DNA of 7,394 nt, from positions 1-7,394 of the forward strand of contig CBFDAH010000154.1 of NCBI GenBank assembly GCA_965602785.1. Direction: 5' to 3'. The notes under the pieces are model-generated. The model was not told the DNA's origin. It worked only from the letters and a program-made list of their open reading frames with translations, and made no database searches. Within the stretch, counting starts at the first letter, position 1, and each line of letters begins with the position of its first letter. The stretch comes from JBGSLA01 sp965602785. GTDB lineage: Bacteria > Desulfobacterota > Desulfobaccia > Desulfobaccales > 0-14-0-80-60-11. A program made the translations under genes and the position numbers. Below, piece after piece: positions 1 through 5,844 of this stretch.

Positions 1-7
1 AGGGATT

Positions 8-32
8 GGGGGAGGGGGTGTGGGGGAGGGGG
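8..32 (+). other. Putative G-quadruplex motif (four G5 runs)
   Basis: Four runs of exactly five G are separated by A, TGT and A, so two identical 11-base units (8-18 and 22-32) stand side by side. Runs this long with loops of 1, 3 and 1 bases meet the usual sequence criterion for a very stable intramolecular G-quadruplex on the plus strand. The second unit is also the left arm of the hairpin at 21-64, so the two structures are mutually exclusive. The block lies just downstream of the minus-strand gene's stop codon, so it would be C-rich in that gene's mRNA and G-rich in the DNA coding-complement strand. Folding is inferred, not shown. Confidence 0.6.
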
Positions 33-64
33 TAAGGGTCCTCGACCCTTATCCCCCTCCCCCA
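21..64. terminator. Long GC-rich hairpin at the 3' end of the methyltransferase gene
   Basis: The left arm (21-40) and right arm (44-64) are complementary over 20 base pairs around a 3-base CTC loop, with one unpaired T at 52. The stop codon of the minus-strand gene (TAA, complement of 49-51) lies inside the right arm. The position fits a transcription terminator for that gene, but no T tract follows the hairpin on the minus strand, so it is not a textbook Rho-independent terminator. It could instead be a dispersed REP-like element or an mRNA 3'-end stabiliser. The pairing is seen directly; the function is inferred. Confidence 0.5.
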
Positions 65-744
65 CTTTTCCAAAATATACTCACCTGGTGGTGGGTTTGT
101 CCAGTACGGCCCCGGCAGGCGCGGCTGAGGAGGGCGGATTTTTTATGGGGGAGGGTCAGCCAGTCTTCCCGGGCGCCGGTGACACCGCCCCCGGGTTCAC
201 CCGCCACGATGAGATAGCGAAGGCTGGGGCAGGTAAAAAGTTGGGCCAGGGACCGGTTGGGTGGAGGCCAGGCATAGAGGATTGCGTCCGGGAGAAAAGT
301 ATGGCAGGTGGTGAACACATCACCCGGCTCCACCAAGGGGTGGACGGCAAGCCCCCGGAAAAATTCTCCCTCGCCCTTGTCAATGGCCGTATAGGCCAGG
401 CCCGCGGCCGCAGTTAGGGGGGCCAAAGCCGCGGTGACATAGCCCCGCCCGGCCCCGGCCTCCAGGAGACGGCGCACCCCGAGCAGGGTGAGCCAGCGCA
501 CCAAGCGTGCCGGCCACTCCCGGGAGGGAAAAAAATAGACCCCGGTGGCCTGAGAGAGGGCCGCCAGCCAATTTTCCGGGTCCGGCGCCTGCTCGAGGAG
601 CCTTTGCCACAGAGCTTCGGGGAGTAAATGGTTCGTTACCCCTTCCCCAGGTCGAGGCAGGCGGACGAGGTCCTGGGCCTGGGCCTCGAAGCGGCGGCGC
701 TGGCGAGAGGTCTTAAAGGGCCGGAATAAACCAGCGGTGTCCAT
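49..744 (-). CDS. SAM-dependent methyltransferase-like protein (hypothetical)
   Basis: This 231-residue protein carries a recognisable Rossmann-type SAM-binding motif I, LLEAGAGRGYV (residues 93-103). An acidic residue follows at the expected end of the second strand (D122 in AID), and a motif-IV-like DAILYAWPPP lies at 153-162. These suggest a class I SAM-dependent methyltransferase fold. The substrate cannot be read from the sequence, and no tRNA-, rRNA- or DNA-specific domain is visible. The N-terminal 30 residues are rich in Arg, Gln and Lys. The ATG at 744 is the first plausible start, but its ribosome binding site is weak. The last four residues are all Gly, encoded by the arm of the terminal hairpin, so the C-terminus may have been set by that repeat. 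It is divergent from pstS. Methyltransferase fold: moderately sure; specific activity: unknown. Confidence 0.7.
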   Translation of the reverse strand: MDTAGLFRPFKTSRQRRRFEAQAQDLVRLPRPGEGVTNHLLPEALWQRLLEQAPDPENWLAALSQATGVYFFPSREWPARLVRWLTLLGVRRLLEAGAGRGYVTAALAPLTAAAGLAYTAIDKGEGEFFRGLAVHPLVEPGDVFTTCHTFLPDAILYAWPPPNRSLAQLFTCPSLRYLIVAGEPGGGVTGAREDWLTLPHKKSALLSRACRGRTGQTHHQVSIFWKSGGGG

Positions 745-793
745 GGGAGACTCTGAGATGGGAAAATGTTAAAATTAAGATTAGTGCAATTCC

Positions 794-819
794 ATTGCAG
801 TTTCCTGAATTTCTGCAAT
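794..819. promoter_or_regulatory. Inverted repeat upstream of pstS (possible operator)
   Basis: ATTGCAG (794-800) and CTGCAAT (813-819) form a perfect 7-base inverted repeat with a 12-base spacer. A further GCAAT at 786-790 faces ATTGC across three bases. The repeat lies in the 138-base gap between divergent genes, about 65-90 bases before the chosen pstS start, where an operator is plausible. It does not resemble the enterobacterial Pho box direct repeat (CTGTCATA-type). The symmetry is seen; the regulatory role is inferred. Confidence 0.3.
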
Positions 820-822
820 AAT
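795..822 (+). promoter_or_regulatory. Candidate sigma70-type promoter for the pst operon
   Basis: TTGCAG (795-800, 3 of 6 matches to TTGACA) is followed after 16 bases by AATAAT (817-822, 5 of 6 matches to TATAAT). Transcription would start near 829, leaving a leader of about 54 bases before the ATG at 883. The promoter overlaps the inverted repeat at 794-819, so a protein bound there could block it. The poor -35 box would fit an activator-dependent promoter, but this is weak evidence from pattern matching alone. Confidence 0.3.
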
Positions 823-882
823 GGCAAGCGGTCCTGCCCGATTTTGGCCCAAGCTAAAGCCGGAACGCTGTTGTTCACACCC

Positions 883-1770
883 ATGAAACCCTCTCCAAAA
901 ACTGAACGGTCTTGGGAGACATGCGAGAGAAAATCGCTGCGGTTCCCGCTTAAGCTCACCAGACGTCTGATCTGTCTCTGGCTTATCCTGGTCCTGGGGC
1001 TCGTCTTTGCTGTCACGGGTTGTTCCTGCCAGTCTTCCACCTCTACTCCCCCCATCAGCGTAGCCGGTTCCACTTCGGTCCAGCCCTTCGCTGAAAAGCT
1101 GGCGGAAGTGTTCATGTCCGATCACCCCCACATCCGCATCGACATCCAGGGGGGCGGTTCCAGCGCCGGCATTTACGCAGTCACCCAGGGTGCTGCCCAT
1201 CTGGGGGCTTCATCCCGGGAACTGGTGGCCAAGGAGAAGCACTTGGTGGAAATCCCCCTGGCCTGGGACGGCATTGCGGTAATCGTCAATCCTCAAAATG
1301 CTTTAAAAAATATGAGCTTGGAGCAATTGCGCCTCATTTTCCTGGGGAAAATCAAAAACTGGGCCGACTTGGGCCTGCCGCCACACGCCATCCACCTCAT
1401 CAGCCGGGAGGAGGGCTCCGGCACTCGGAACGCCTTCGAGAAGATGGTCATGCAGAAACAGGAGGTCTCCCCCGCCGCCCTGGTGCAGGATTCCAACGGC
1501 TCGGTGCGGGAGATCGTGGCTAACGACCCCTACGCTATGGGCTATATTTCCGTGGGTCTGGTGGACGACCGGGTCAAGGCTCTGGATATAGATGGGATCC
1601 CCCCCACCCGGGAAAATATCCGCAACCACACATACAAGCTGGTGCGCCGGTTTCTCCTGGTTTCCAAGCTCCCCCCTCAGGGGCGGGTACAGGAGTTCGT
1701 AAATTTCGTCCTGAGTCCCCCCGGCCAGAGTTTACTGGAAGCTGAAGGACTGGTGGGGATCAAGGAATGA
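883..1770 (+). CDS. pstS: Phosphate ABC transporter substrate-binding lipoprotein PstS
   Basis: This is the periplasmic phosphate-binding component of the Pst high-affinity uptake system, 295 residues from the chosen start. A hydrophobic segment (29-46) ends in the lipobox AVTG-C with Cys47 as the predicted lipidated residue, so the protein is probably membrane-anchored. Phosphate-contacting loops typical of the family are visible: AGSTSVQ (61-67), GGGSSAGI (90-97) and SREEGSGTR (174-182). The open frame extends upstream to an ATG at 766, but that extension reads like non-coding sequence and lies upstream of the promoter candidate, so ATG 883 is preferred. Neither start has a good Shine-Dalgarno, and the 28-residue stretch before the hydrophobic core is long for a signal peptide. 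The start is therefore the least certain point. The stop overlaps the pstC start as ATGA. Function call is strong. Confidence 0.93.
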   Translation: MKPSPKTERSWETCERKSLRFPLKLTRRLICLWLILVLGLVFAVTGCSCQSSTSTPPISVAGSTSVQPFAEKLAEVFMSDHPHIRIDIQGGGSSAGIYAVTQGAAHLGASSRELVAKEKHLVEIPLAWDGIAVIVNPQNALKNMSLEQLRLIFLGKIKNWADLGLPPHAIHLISREEGSGTRNAFEKMVMQKQEVSPAALVQDSNGSVREIVANDPYAMGYISVGLVDDRVKALDIDGIPPTRENIRNHTYKLVRRFLLVSKLPPQGRVQEFVNFVLSPPGQSLLEAEGLVGIKE

Positions 1771-2606
1771 ACCGGGGCAAATTCATCGAGCGGGTGCTGT
1801 TTTTCCTGGCCCTCTCCTCCGTCACTTCACTCCTCCTCATCACCATTTTCATCTTCATGGAGGGGTTGCCCCTGATCATCAGCACGGGCCTGAAGAACTT
1901 TCTGTTCTCCAGCCACTGGGCTCCCACCCGGGGGCATTTCGGCATCCTGGCCATGATCATTTCCTCCATCCTGGTGACCCTGGGGGCTCTGGGACTGGGG
2001 GTGCCGCTGGGACTGGCCTGTGCCATCGTGTTGGCGGAGTTTTCCCCCCAGCGTTTGAAGCTCGTTCTCAAGCCCACCCTGGAGCTTCTGGCCGGGGTGC
2101 CCTCGGTGGTCTATGGCTTCCTGGGGGTAATATGGCTGGTACCCCTCATCCGGGATTATCTGGGAGGACCGGGGCTGTCTCTTTTGGCCGGCTCCCTTAT
2201 CCTGGGCATTATGATCCTCCCCAACGTCATCAGCATCTCCATCGACTCCCTGGATGCAGTGCCAGAAACCTACCGCCAGGGCTCCATTGCCCTGGGGGCC
2301 ACCCAGTGGCAGACGGTGCGCCGGGTAGTGCTGCCCGCCGCTCGCTCCGGCATCATCACTGCGGTCATCCTGGGGATGGGACGGGCCATCGGGGAGACCA
2401 TGGCGGTGATCATGGTGGCGGGGAACGCCCTCCAGCTCCCCACGTCGATTTTGGACCCGGTGCGTACCCTGACCAGCAATATCGCGCTCGAATTGGGCTA
2501 TGCCAGCGGCCGCCACCGGGAGGCCCTTTTTGCTACGGGAATCGTCCTCTTTATTATCATCATGATTCTCAATCTCAGTGCCACTTTGGTCACCCGGAGG
2601 AAATAG
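1767..2606 (+). CDS. pstC: Phosphate ABC transporter permease PstC
   Basis: One of the two membrane subunits forming the phosphate channel, 279 residues. Hydrophobic segments lie at about 11-31, 58-90, 107-128, 137-156, 196-218 and 256-275, fitting six membrane spans. The cytoplasmic coupling (EAA-type) loop that contacts the ATPases is at about 174-195 (ALGATQWQ followed by VVLPAARSGI). It is followed by GRAIGET (205-211), whose charged residues are conserved in PstC proteins. LLAGVPSVVYGFLG (107-120) is also characteristic of the family. The start overlaps the pstS stop by four bases (ATGA), indicating translational coupling. Its last codons carry the ribosome binding site for pstA. It is somewhat shorter than the enterobacterial protein (about 320 residues), mostly for lack of extra N-terminal sequence. 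Confidence 0.94.
   Translation: MNRGKFIERVLFFLALSSVTSLLLITIFIFMEGLPLIISTGLKNFLFSSHWAPTRGHFGILAMIISSILVTLGALGLGVPLGLACAIVLAEFSPQRLKLVLKPTLELLAGVPSVVYGFLGVIWLVPLIRDYLGGPGLSLLAGSLILGIMILPNVISISIDSLDAVPETYRQGSIALGATQWQTVRRVVLPAARSGIITAVILGMGRAIGETMAVIMVAGNALQLPTSILDPVRTLTSNIALELGYASGRHREALFATGIVLFIIIMILNLSATLVTRRK
2596..2600 (+). promoter_or_regulatory. Ribosome binding site that sets the pstA GTG start
   Basis: GGAGG lies inside the last codons of pstC, 10 bases before the GTG at 2611. It decides in favour of GTG 2611 over the in-frame ATG at 2578, which lies inside pstC and has no comparable site. It also implies coupling of pstA translation to passage of ribosomes through the end of pstC. Confidence 0.65.
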
Positions 2607-2610
2607 TAGC

Positions 2611-3447
2611 GTGCGCCTGGACCCCCGCTACACTCAGATTCTGGTCAAGGCCCTGTTGTGGGGCATGACCGGCTTCACCCTGTTCATCCTGGTCTTTATC
2701 ATAGTAAATGTCTCCATCAAGGGTCTGCCCCAGGTGACCCCCAGCTTTCTGTTGGAGGCGCCTCACGACATGGGGCGGGCCGGGGGCATTTTCTCCACCA
2801 TCGTGGCCACGGCCTACGTCACGCTGCTGGCCATTTTGATTGCGACGCCTCTGGGGGTGGGGACGGCCATCTATCTCACCGAGTATACTCGGGAAGGCCT
2901 GGCCACCCGGATCATCCGCTTCGGCGCCGAGTGCCTGGCGGGGGTGCCCTCCATCATCTTGGGGTTGTTTGGCTTCGTGCTCTTCGTCTTAAAGATGGGC
3001 TTAGGCTGGTCCATCCTCTCCGGAGGTTTGACCCTGGCCATCATGGTGCTCCCCACCATCATCCGCACCAGCGAAGAGGCCATCAAGGCCGTACCCCAGG
3101 AATACCGCACGGTGTGCTTTTCCCTGGGGTTGAGCAAGTGGCAGTCCATCACCCACATTGTAGTGCCCAGCGCTTTGCCAGGCATCACCACCGGTATCAT
3201 GCTTTCCGTGGGCCGCTCTTTGGGGGAGACTGCGGTGCTCTTGTTTACTGCGGGCGCGGCCTTGCGCACCCCCACGTCGCTGTTCGACTCGGGGCGCACC
3301 ATGGCGGTGCACTTTTACATCCTGGCCCGGGAGGGCATCTCCATGCCCAACGCCTACGGCACGGCGGCTGTCCTGGTGGTGTCCATTTTACTCATCAACC
3401 TCGTAGCCTATACTCTGATGCAACGGCTCGTGAAGCGCTATTCTTAA
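2611..3447 (+). CDS. pstA: Phosphate ABC transporter permease PstA
   Basis: The second membrane subunit of the phosphate channel, 278 residues from GTG 2611. Hydrophobic segments at about 12-34, 60-90, 108-128, 135-151, 191-214 and 249-269 fit six spans. The coupling loop (about 167-190) contains SLGLSKWQS followed by IVVPSALPGITTG, and the GRSLGET segment follows at 201-207, paralleling GRAIGET of PstC. An in-frame ATG at 2578 would add 11 residues of poor PstA character and overlap pstC by 29 bases. The Shine-Dalgarno at 2596-2600 favours the GTG. Only four bases separate the pstC stop from this start, and pstB1 begins 17 bases after its stop. Length is close to the usual 280-300. Confidence 0.94.
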   Translation: MRLDPRYTQILVKALLWGMTGFTLFILVFIIVNVSIKGLPQVTPSFLLEAPHDMGRAGGIFSTIVATAYVTLLAILIATPLGVGTAIYLTEYTREGLATRIIRFGAECLAGVPSIILGLFGFVLFVLKMGLGWSILSGGLTLAIMVLPTIIRTSEEAIKAVPQEYRTVCFSLGLSKWQSITHIVVPSALPGITTGIMLSVGRSLGETAVLLFTAGAALRTPTSLFDSGRTMAVHFYILAREGISMPNAYGTAAVLVVSILLINLVAYTLMQRLVKRYS

Positions 3448-3464
3448 AAGAACGCCTGTGATCA

Positions 3465-4235
3465 GTGATCATGGACCCAGATAAACTCGTTAAACTCCGC
3501 CTGGAATCGCTTTCCTGTTGGTACCACCAGCACCAGGCCCTCAAGGATGTCTCTTTAGAGGTATATACCCGGGAGATCTTCGGCCTCATGGGCCCGTCCA
3601 AGAGCGGCAAGAGCACGCTCATGCAAATTCTCAACCGCCTGTGTGACCTCCTCCCCGAGGTCCGGGTGGAGGGGCGGGTCCTGCTGGATGATGAGGATAT
3701 CCTGAGCCCGGACTATGATGTGGTGAACCTGCGCCGCCGGGTGGGACTGGTCTTGAGCAAACCCACGCCGCTGCCGCGCTCCATCTTCGAGAACCTGGCC
3801 ATGGCCCCCCGTCTGGCCGGTAAACCCAGAGCCCAGCTGCCGGAGATCGTGGAGGAGGGGCTGCACGCCGCCCGCCTGTGGGACGAAGTCAAGGACCGCC
3901 TGTATGATTCGGCCCTGAAACTCTCCGGGGGCCAGCAGCAGCGCCTGTGCCTGGCCCGGGTCCTGGCCATGCAACCCGAGTTGATCCTCCTGGACGAGCC
4001 CACCAGCGGCCTGGACCCCATCTCCACCGCCAAGATCGAAGAGACCTTGTTTCAATTGAAGAAGCACTATACAATCATCCTGGTGAGCAACAACACCAAG
4101 CAGATTGCCCGGGTCACCGACCGGGTGGCCTTTCTCCTCATGGGCGATCTCATCGAGATGGGGGAGACTTCCCGGGTTTTCACCGTGCCTCGGGACAAAC
4201 GCACCGATGATTACATTTCCGGCCGCTTCGGCTGA
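3465..4235 (+). CDS. pstB: PstB-type phosphate transporter ATPase, variant with lost Q-loop Gln and H-loop His (PstB1)
   Basis: ABC ATPase of the phosphate importer family, 256 residues. Visible motifs: A-loop aromatic near Y20, Walker A GPSKSGKST (43-51), signature LSGGQ (153-157) followed by QQR, Walker B LILLDE with catalytic E178, and D-loop SGLD (181-184). Two switch residues differ from the PstB consensus. The Q-loop, normally VFQKPxPFP, reads VLSKPTPLP with S98 in place of Gln. The H-loop, normally VTHN, reads VSNN with N209 in place of His. By itself it should be a poor ATPase, but its intact LSGGQ can complete the ATP site of a partner subunit. The start is GTG 3465 or ATG 3471, two codons apart, neither with a clear ribosome binding site. 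Its 3' end overlaps the second pstB by 29 bases. PstB assignment is firm; the functional consequence of the changes is inferred from ABC mechanism. Confidence 0.9.
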   Translation: MIMDPDKLVKLRLESLSCWYHQHQALKDVSLEVYTREIFGLMGPSKSGKSTLMQILNRLCDLLPEVRVEGRVLLDDEDILSPDYDVVNLRRRVGLVLSKPTPLPRSIFENLAMAPRLAGKPRAQLPEIVEEGLHAARLWDEVKDRLYDSALKLSGGQQQRLCLARVLAMQPELILLDEPTSGLDPISTAKIEETLFQLKKHYTIILVSNNTKQIARVTDRVAFLLMGDLIEMGETSRVFTVPRDKRTDDYISGRFG

Positions 4236-5004
4236 GGTCCAACAGGATCCTCAAGTCGCCATCCGCATCCGGGATCTGAATCTCTTTTACGATGATTTCC
4301 AAGCCCTCATCGACATCAACGCCAGTTTCAAGCCCCGCACCATCACGGCTCTCATAGGCCCTTCGGGGTGCGGCAAGTCCACCCTGCTTCGGGTTTTCAA
4401 CCGCATGAATGACTTGATCGACGGGGTGCGGATCAGCGGGGAAGTCCTCATCCACTGCGAGGACATTTATCAGGCGGGCTTTAACCTTACCCAACTCCGG
4501 AAAAAGGTGGGCATGGTTTTCCAGCAGCCCAATCCCTTTCCCCTGTCCATCTTTGAAAATGTGGTGTATGGCCCCCGTTTGCATGGGCGAACCAGGCGGT
4601 CCGAACTGGAGGAGATCCTGTCACGGTCCCTAGATGCCGTGCAGCTGTGGGGCGAACTCAAGGACCGTCTGGAGGTCTCGGCCCTGAGCCTCACCGAAGA
4701 GCAGCAGCAGCGCCTCTGTATTGCCCGGGTGCTGGCAGTGGAGCCGGAGATCCTGCTCATGGACGAGCCCTGCTCAGCCCTGGACCCTCTGTCCACCCTG
4801 CGCATTGAAGAACTCATGCAGGAGCTCAAGAAGGCCTACACCATCGTTATCGTCACGCATAACATGCAGCAGGCCGCCCGGGCCTCGGACGACACCGGTT
4901 TCATGTACCTGGGCGAACTCCTGGAATTCGGCCCCACGGCCCAGATCTTCACCCGGCCTCAAAACCGCCAGACAGAGGACTACATTACAGGAAAATACGG
5001 TTAA
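4207..5004 (+). CDS. pstB: PstB-type phosphate transporter ATPase with degenerate LTEEQ signature (PstB2)
   Basis: Second ABC ATPase of the phosphate importer, 265 residues from ATG 4207. Walker A GPSGCGKST (51-59), Q-loop VFQQPNPFP with Q106, Walker B EILLMDE with catalytic E187, D-loop SALD (190-193) and H-loop VTHN with H218 are all canonical. The signature motif is not: where PstB has LSGGQQQR this protein has LTEEQQQR (162-169), replacing the two glycines that contact the ATP gamma-phosphate across the dimer. It complements the neighbouring ATPase, which has the opposite defects. The frame is open back to 4105, but that stretch is the out-of-frame 3' part of the upstream gene, and homology begins near VAIRIRDL (17-24), so ATG 4207 is chosen. 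The 29-base overlap with the upstream gene suggests coupled, matched synthesis. The pair shares long matching segments such as LKDRL, QQQRLC and ARVLA, consistent with tandem duplication. Confidence 0.9.
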   Translation: MITFPAASAEVQQDPQVAIRIRDLNLFYDDFQALIDINASFKPRTITALIGPSGCGKSTLLRVFNRMNDLIDGVRISGEVLIHCEDIYQAGFNLTQLRKKVGMVFQQPNPFPLSIFENVVYGPRLHGRTRRSELEEILSRSLDAVQLWGELKDRLEVSALSLTEEQQQRLCIARVLAVEPEILLMDEPCSALDPLSTLRIEELMQELKKAYTIVIVTHNMQQAARASDDTGFMYLGELLEFGPTAQIFTRPQNRQTEDYITGKYG

Positions 5005-5054
5005 TACCTTGGGGGGAAAGGGGCCCAAACCCTCTTTGTCCCGATTTATCCAAA

Positions 5055-5058
5055 GGAG
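5055..5058 (+). promoter_or_regulatory. Strong ribosome binding site of the nitroreductase gene
   Basis: GGAG within AAAGGAGAAA lies eight bases before the ATG at 5067. It is the clearest Shine-Dalgarno in the plus-strand cluster and supports that start, which keeps the N-terminal signal sequence as a real part of the protein. Confidence 0.7.
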
Positions 5059-5066
5059 AAACTTAC

Positions 5067-5753
5067 ATGAAGGTTCCCAAGATATCCCTCAGGGCCTGCG
5101 GGCTGGTGGGTTGCTGCGCCCTCATCTTCTTGTTGCAGACTTTGTCAAACAATACCGTCTCAGGGGCACAGGACAAGACTTCCAAGGGCGCTCCTCCCCA
5201 GGCGGCTGCCTATAAAATAGAAGTCCCCCAGGGAACTATGGATGCCATTACCGCCATCCTGACCCGGCGGAGCATCCGGAACTATACTCCCCGCCCGGTC
5301 CCCGAGGACGTGGTCAAGCTGCTCGTGACCGCGGGGATGAGCGCGCCCTCAGCTTTCAATGAGCGGTCCTCGGAGTTCATCGTCATCAATAAGCGCAAAA
5401 TTCTGGATGAAATCTATCGATTAAATCCTAAATCCCTGCAAGTAAAAAGGGCCACGGTGGCGATCTTGGTGTGCGGCAACCAGGCGCGGGAAAGGTTTCC
5501 CGGGAAGGGGTACTGGCAGCTTGATGGGTCAGTGGCCGCGGAAAACATTCTCATTGCTGCTCACGCCGTCGGTCTGGGAGCCGTGTGGACCGCCATTTAC
5601 CCGTATCCAAAACGCATGGCTGCAGTGCAAAAGCTGCTGAATCTCCCCGAGAAGGTCATGCCTTTGGCCATCATCCCCATCGGTTATCCGGCCGAACAAA
5701 AGCCCCGGGAGAACCGCTATGATCCCGCTCGGGTTCATGACAATCGCTGGTAG
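5067..5753 (+). CDS. Nitroreductase-family flavoprotein with N-terminal export signal
   Basis: A 228-residue protein whose residues from about 57 on form a nitroreductase-like FMN-binding domain. RRSIRNYTPRPVPED (67-81) is the typical N-terminal FMN phosphate-binding and dimer segment. SAPSAFNERSSEF (92-104), DGSVAAENILIAAHAVGLGAVW (153-174) and the closing PLAIIPIGYPAE (199-210) are family hallmarks. Enzymes of this family reduce nitro compounds, quinones, flavins or other acceptors with NAD(P)H; the substrate cannot be read here. Unusually, residues 1-36 look like an export signal: basic start, hydrophobic core at about 12-26, and a possible cleavage site near VSGA-QD. Family members are usually cytoplasmic. 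No twin-arginine motif is seen, so FMN loading outside the cytoplasm is a question. It starts 62 bases after pstB2 and has its own ribosome binding site; it may be read through from pst or be separate. Confidence 0.87.
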   Translation: MKVPKISLRACGLVGCCALIFLLQTLSNNTVSGAQDKTSKGAPPQAAAYKIEVPQGTMDAITAILTRRSIRNYTPRPVPEDVVKLLVTAGMSAPSAFNERSSEFIVINKRKILDEIYRLNPKSLQVKRATVAILVCGNQARERFPGKGYWQLDGSVAAENILIAAHAVGLGAVWTAIYPYPKRMAAVQKLLNLPEKVMPLAIIPIGYPAEQKPRENRYDPARVHDNRW

Positions 5754-5799
5754 CCGTTGATTTCTTCTCTAATTTAAGACTGCTGCACAAGGTTCTGGC

Positions 5800-5830
5800 G
5801 CAGGGGGCCGGGGGACCACCGGCCTCCTGC
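5800..5830. terminator. Hairpin between convergent genes (possible bidirectional terminator)
   Basis: The arms 5800-5811 and 5819-5830 pair over 12 base pairs, including one G-T (G-U in RNA) pair, around a 7-base loop (5812-5818). It sits in the 91-base gap between the convergent stops of the nitroreductase and dehydrogenase genes, where a terminator serving both strands is expected. No clear T run follows on either side, so it is not a classical intrinsic terminator. Pairing is seen; termination is inferred. Confidence 0.5.
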
Positions 5831-5844
5831 CCTCCCCATTTCTC

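Noticed and set aside
88..417. Plus-strand open frame opposite the methyltransferase gene
   Set aside because: It is antisense to a frame with a clear SAM-binding motif, has no recognisable domain, and is explained by GC-rich sequence keeping several frames open.
766..882. N-terminal extension of PstS from ATG 766
   Set aside because: The extension has no PstS-like or signal-peptide character and lies upstream of the promoter candidate; a weak ribosome site does not rescue it.
3459..3471. Two TGATCA palindromes at the start of the first pstB
   Set aside because: Two six-base palindromes separated by one base are short and may be chance; no known operator was recognised.
4105..4206. Longer PstB2 starting at 4105
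   Set aside because: This stretch is the 3' part of the first ATPase read in another frame, and similarity to PstB starts only after residue 16 of the shorter version.
5005..5066. Terminator between pstB2 and the nitroreductase gene
   Set aside because: Only a weak, bulged AAAGGG / CCCTCTTT pairing can be drawn and no T run follows, so read-through is not excluded.
5082..5114. Lipobox (LVGC) at the start of the nitroreductase
   Set aside because: The cysteine comes before most of the hydrophobic core, not after it, so lipoprotein processing is unlikely.
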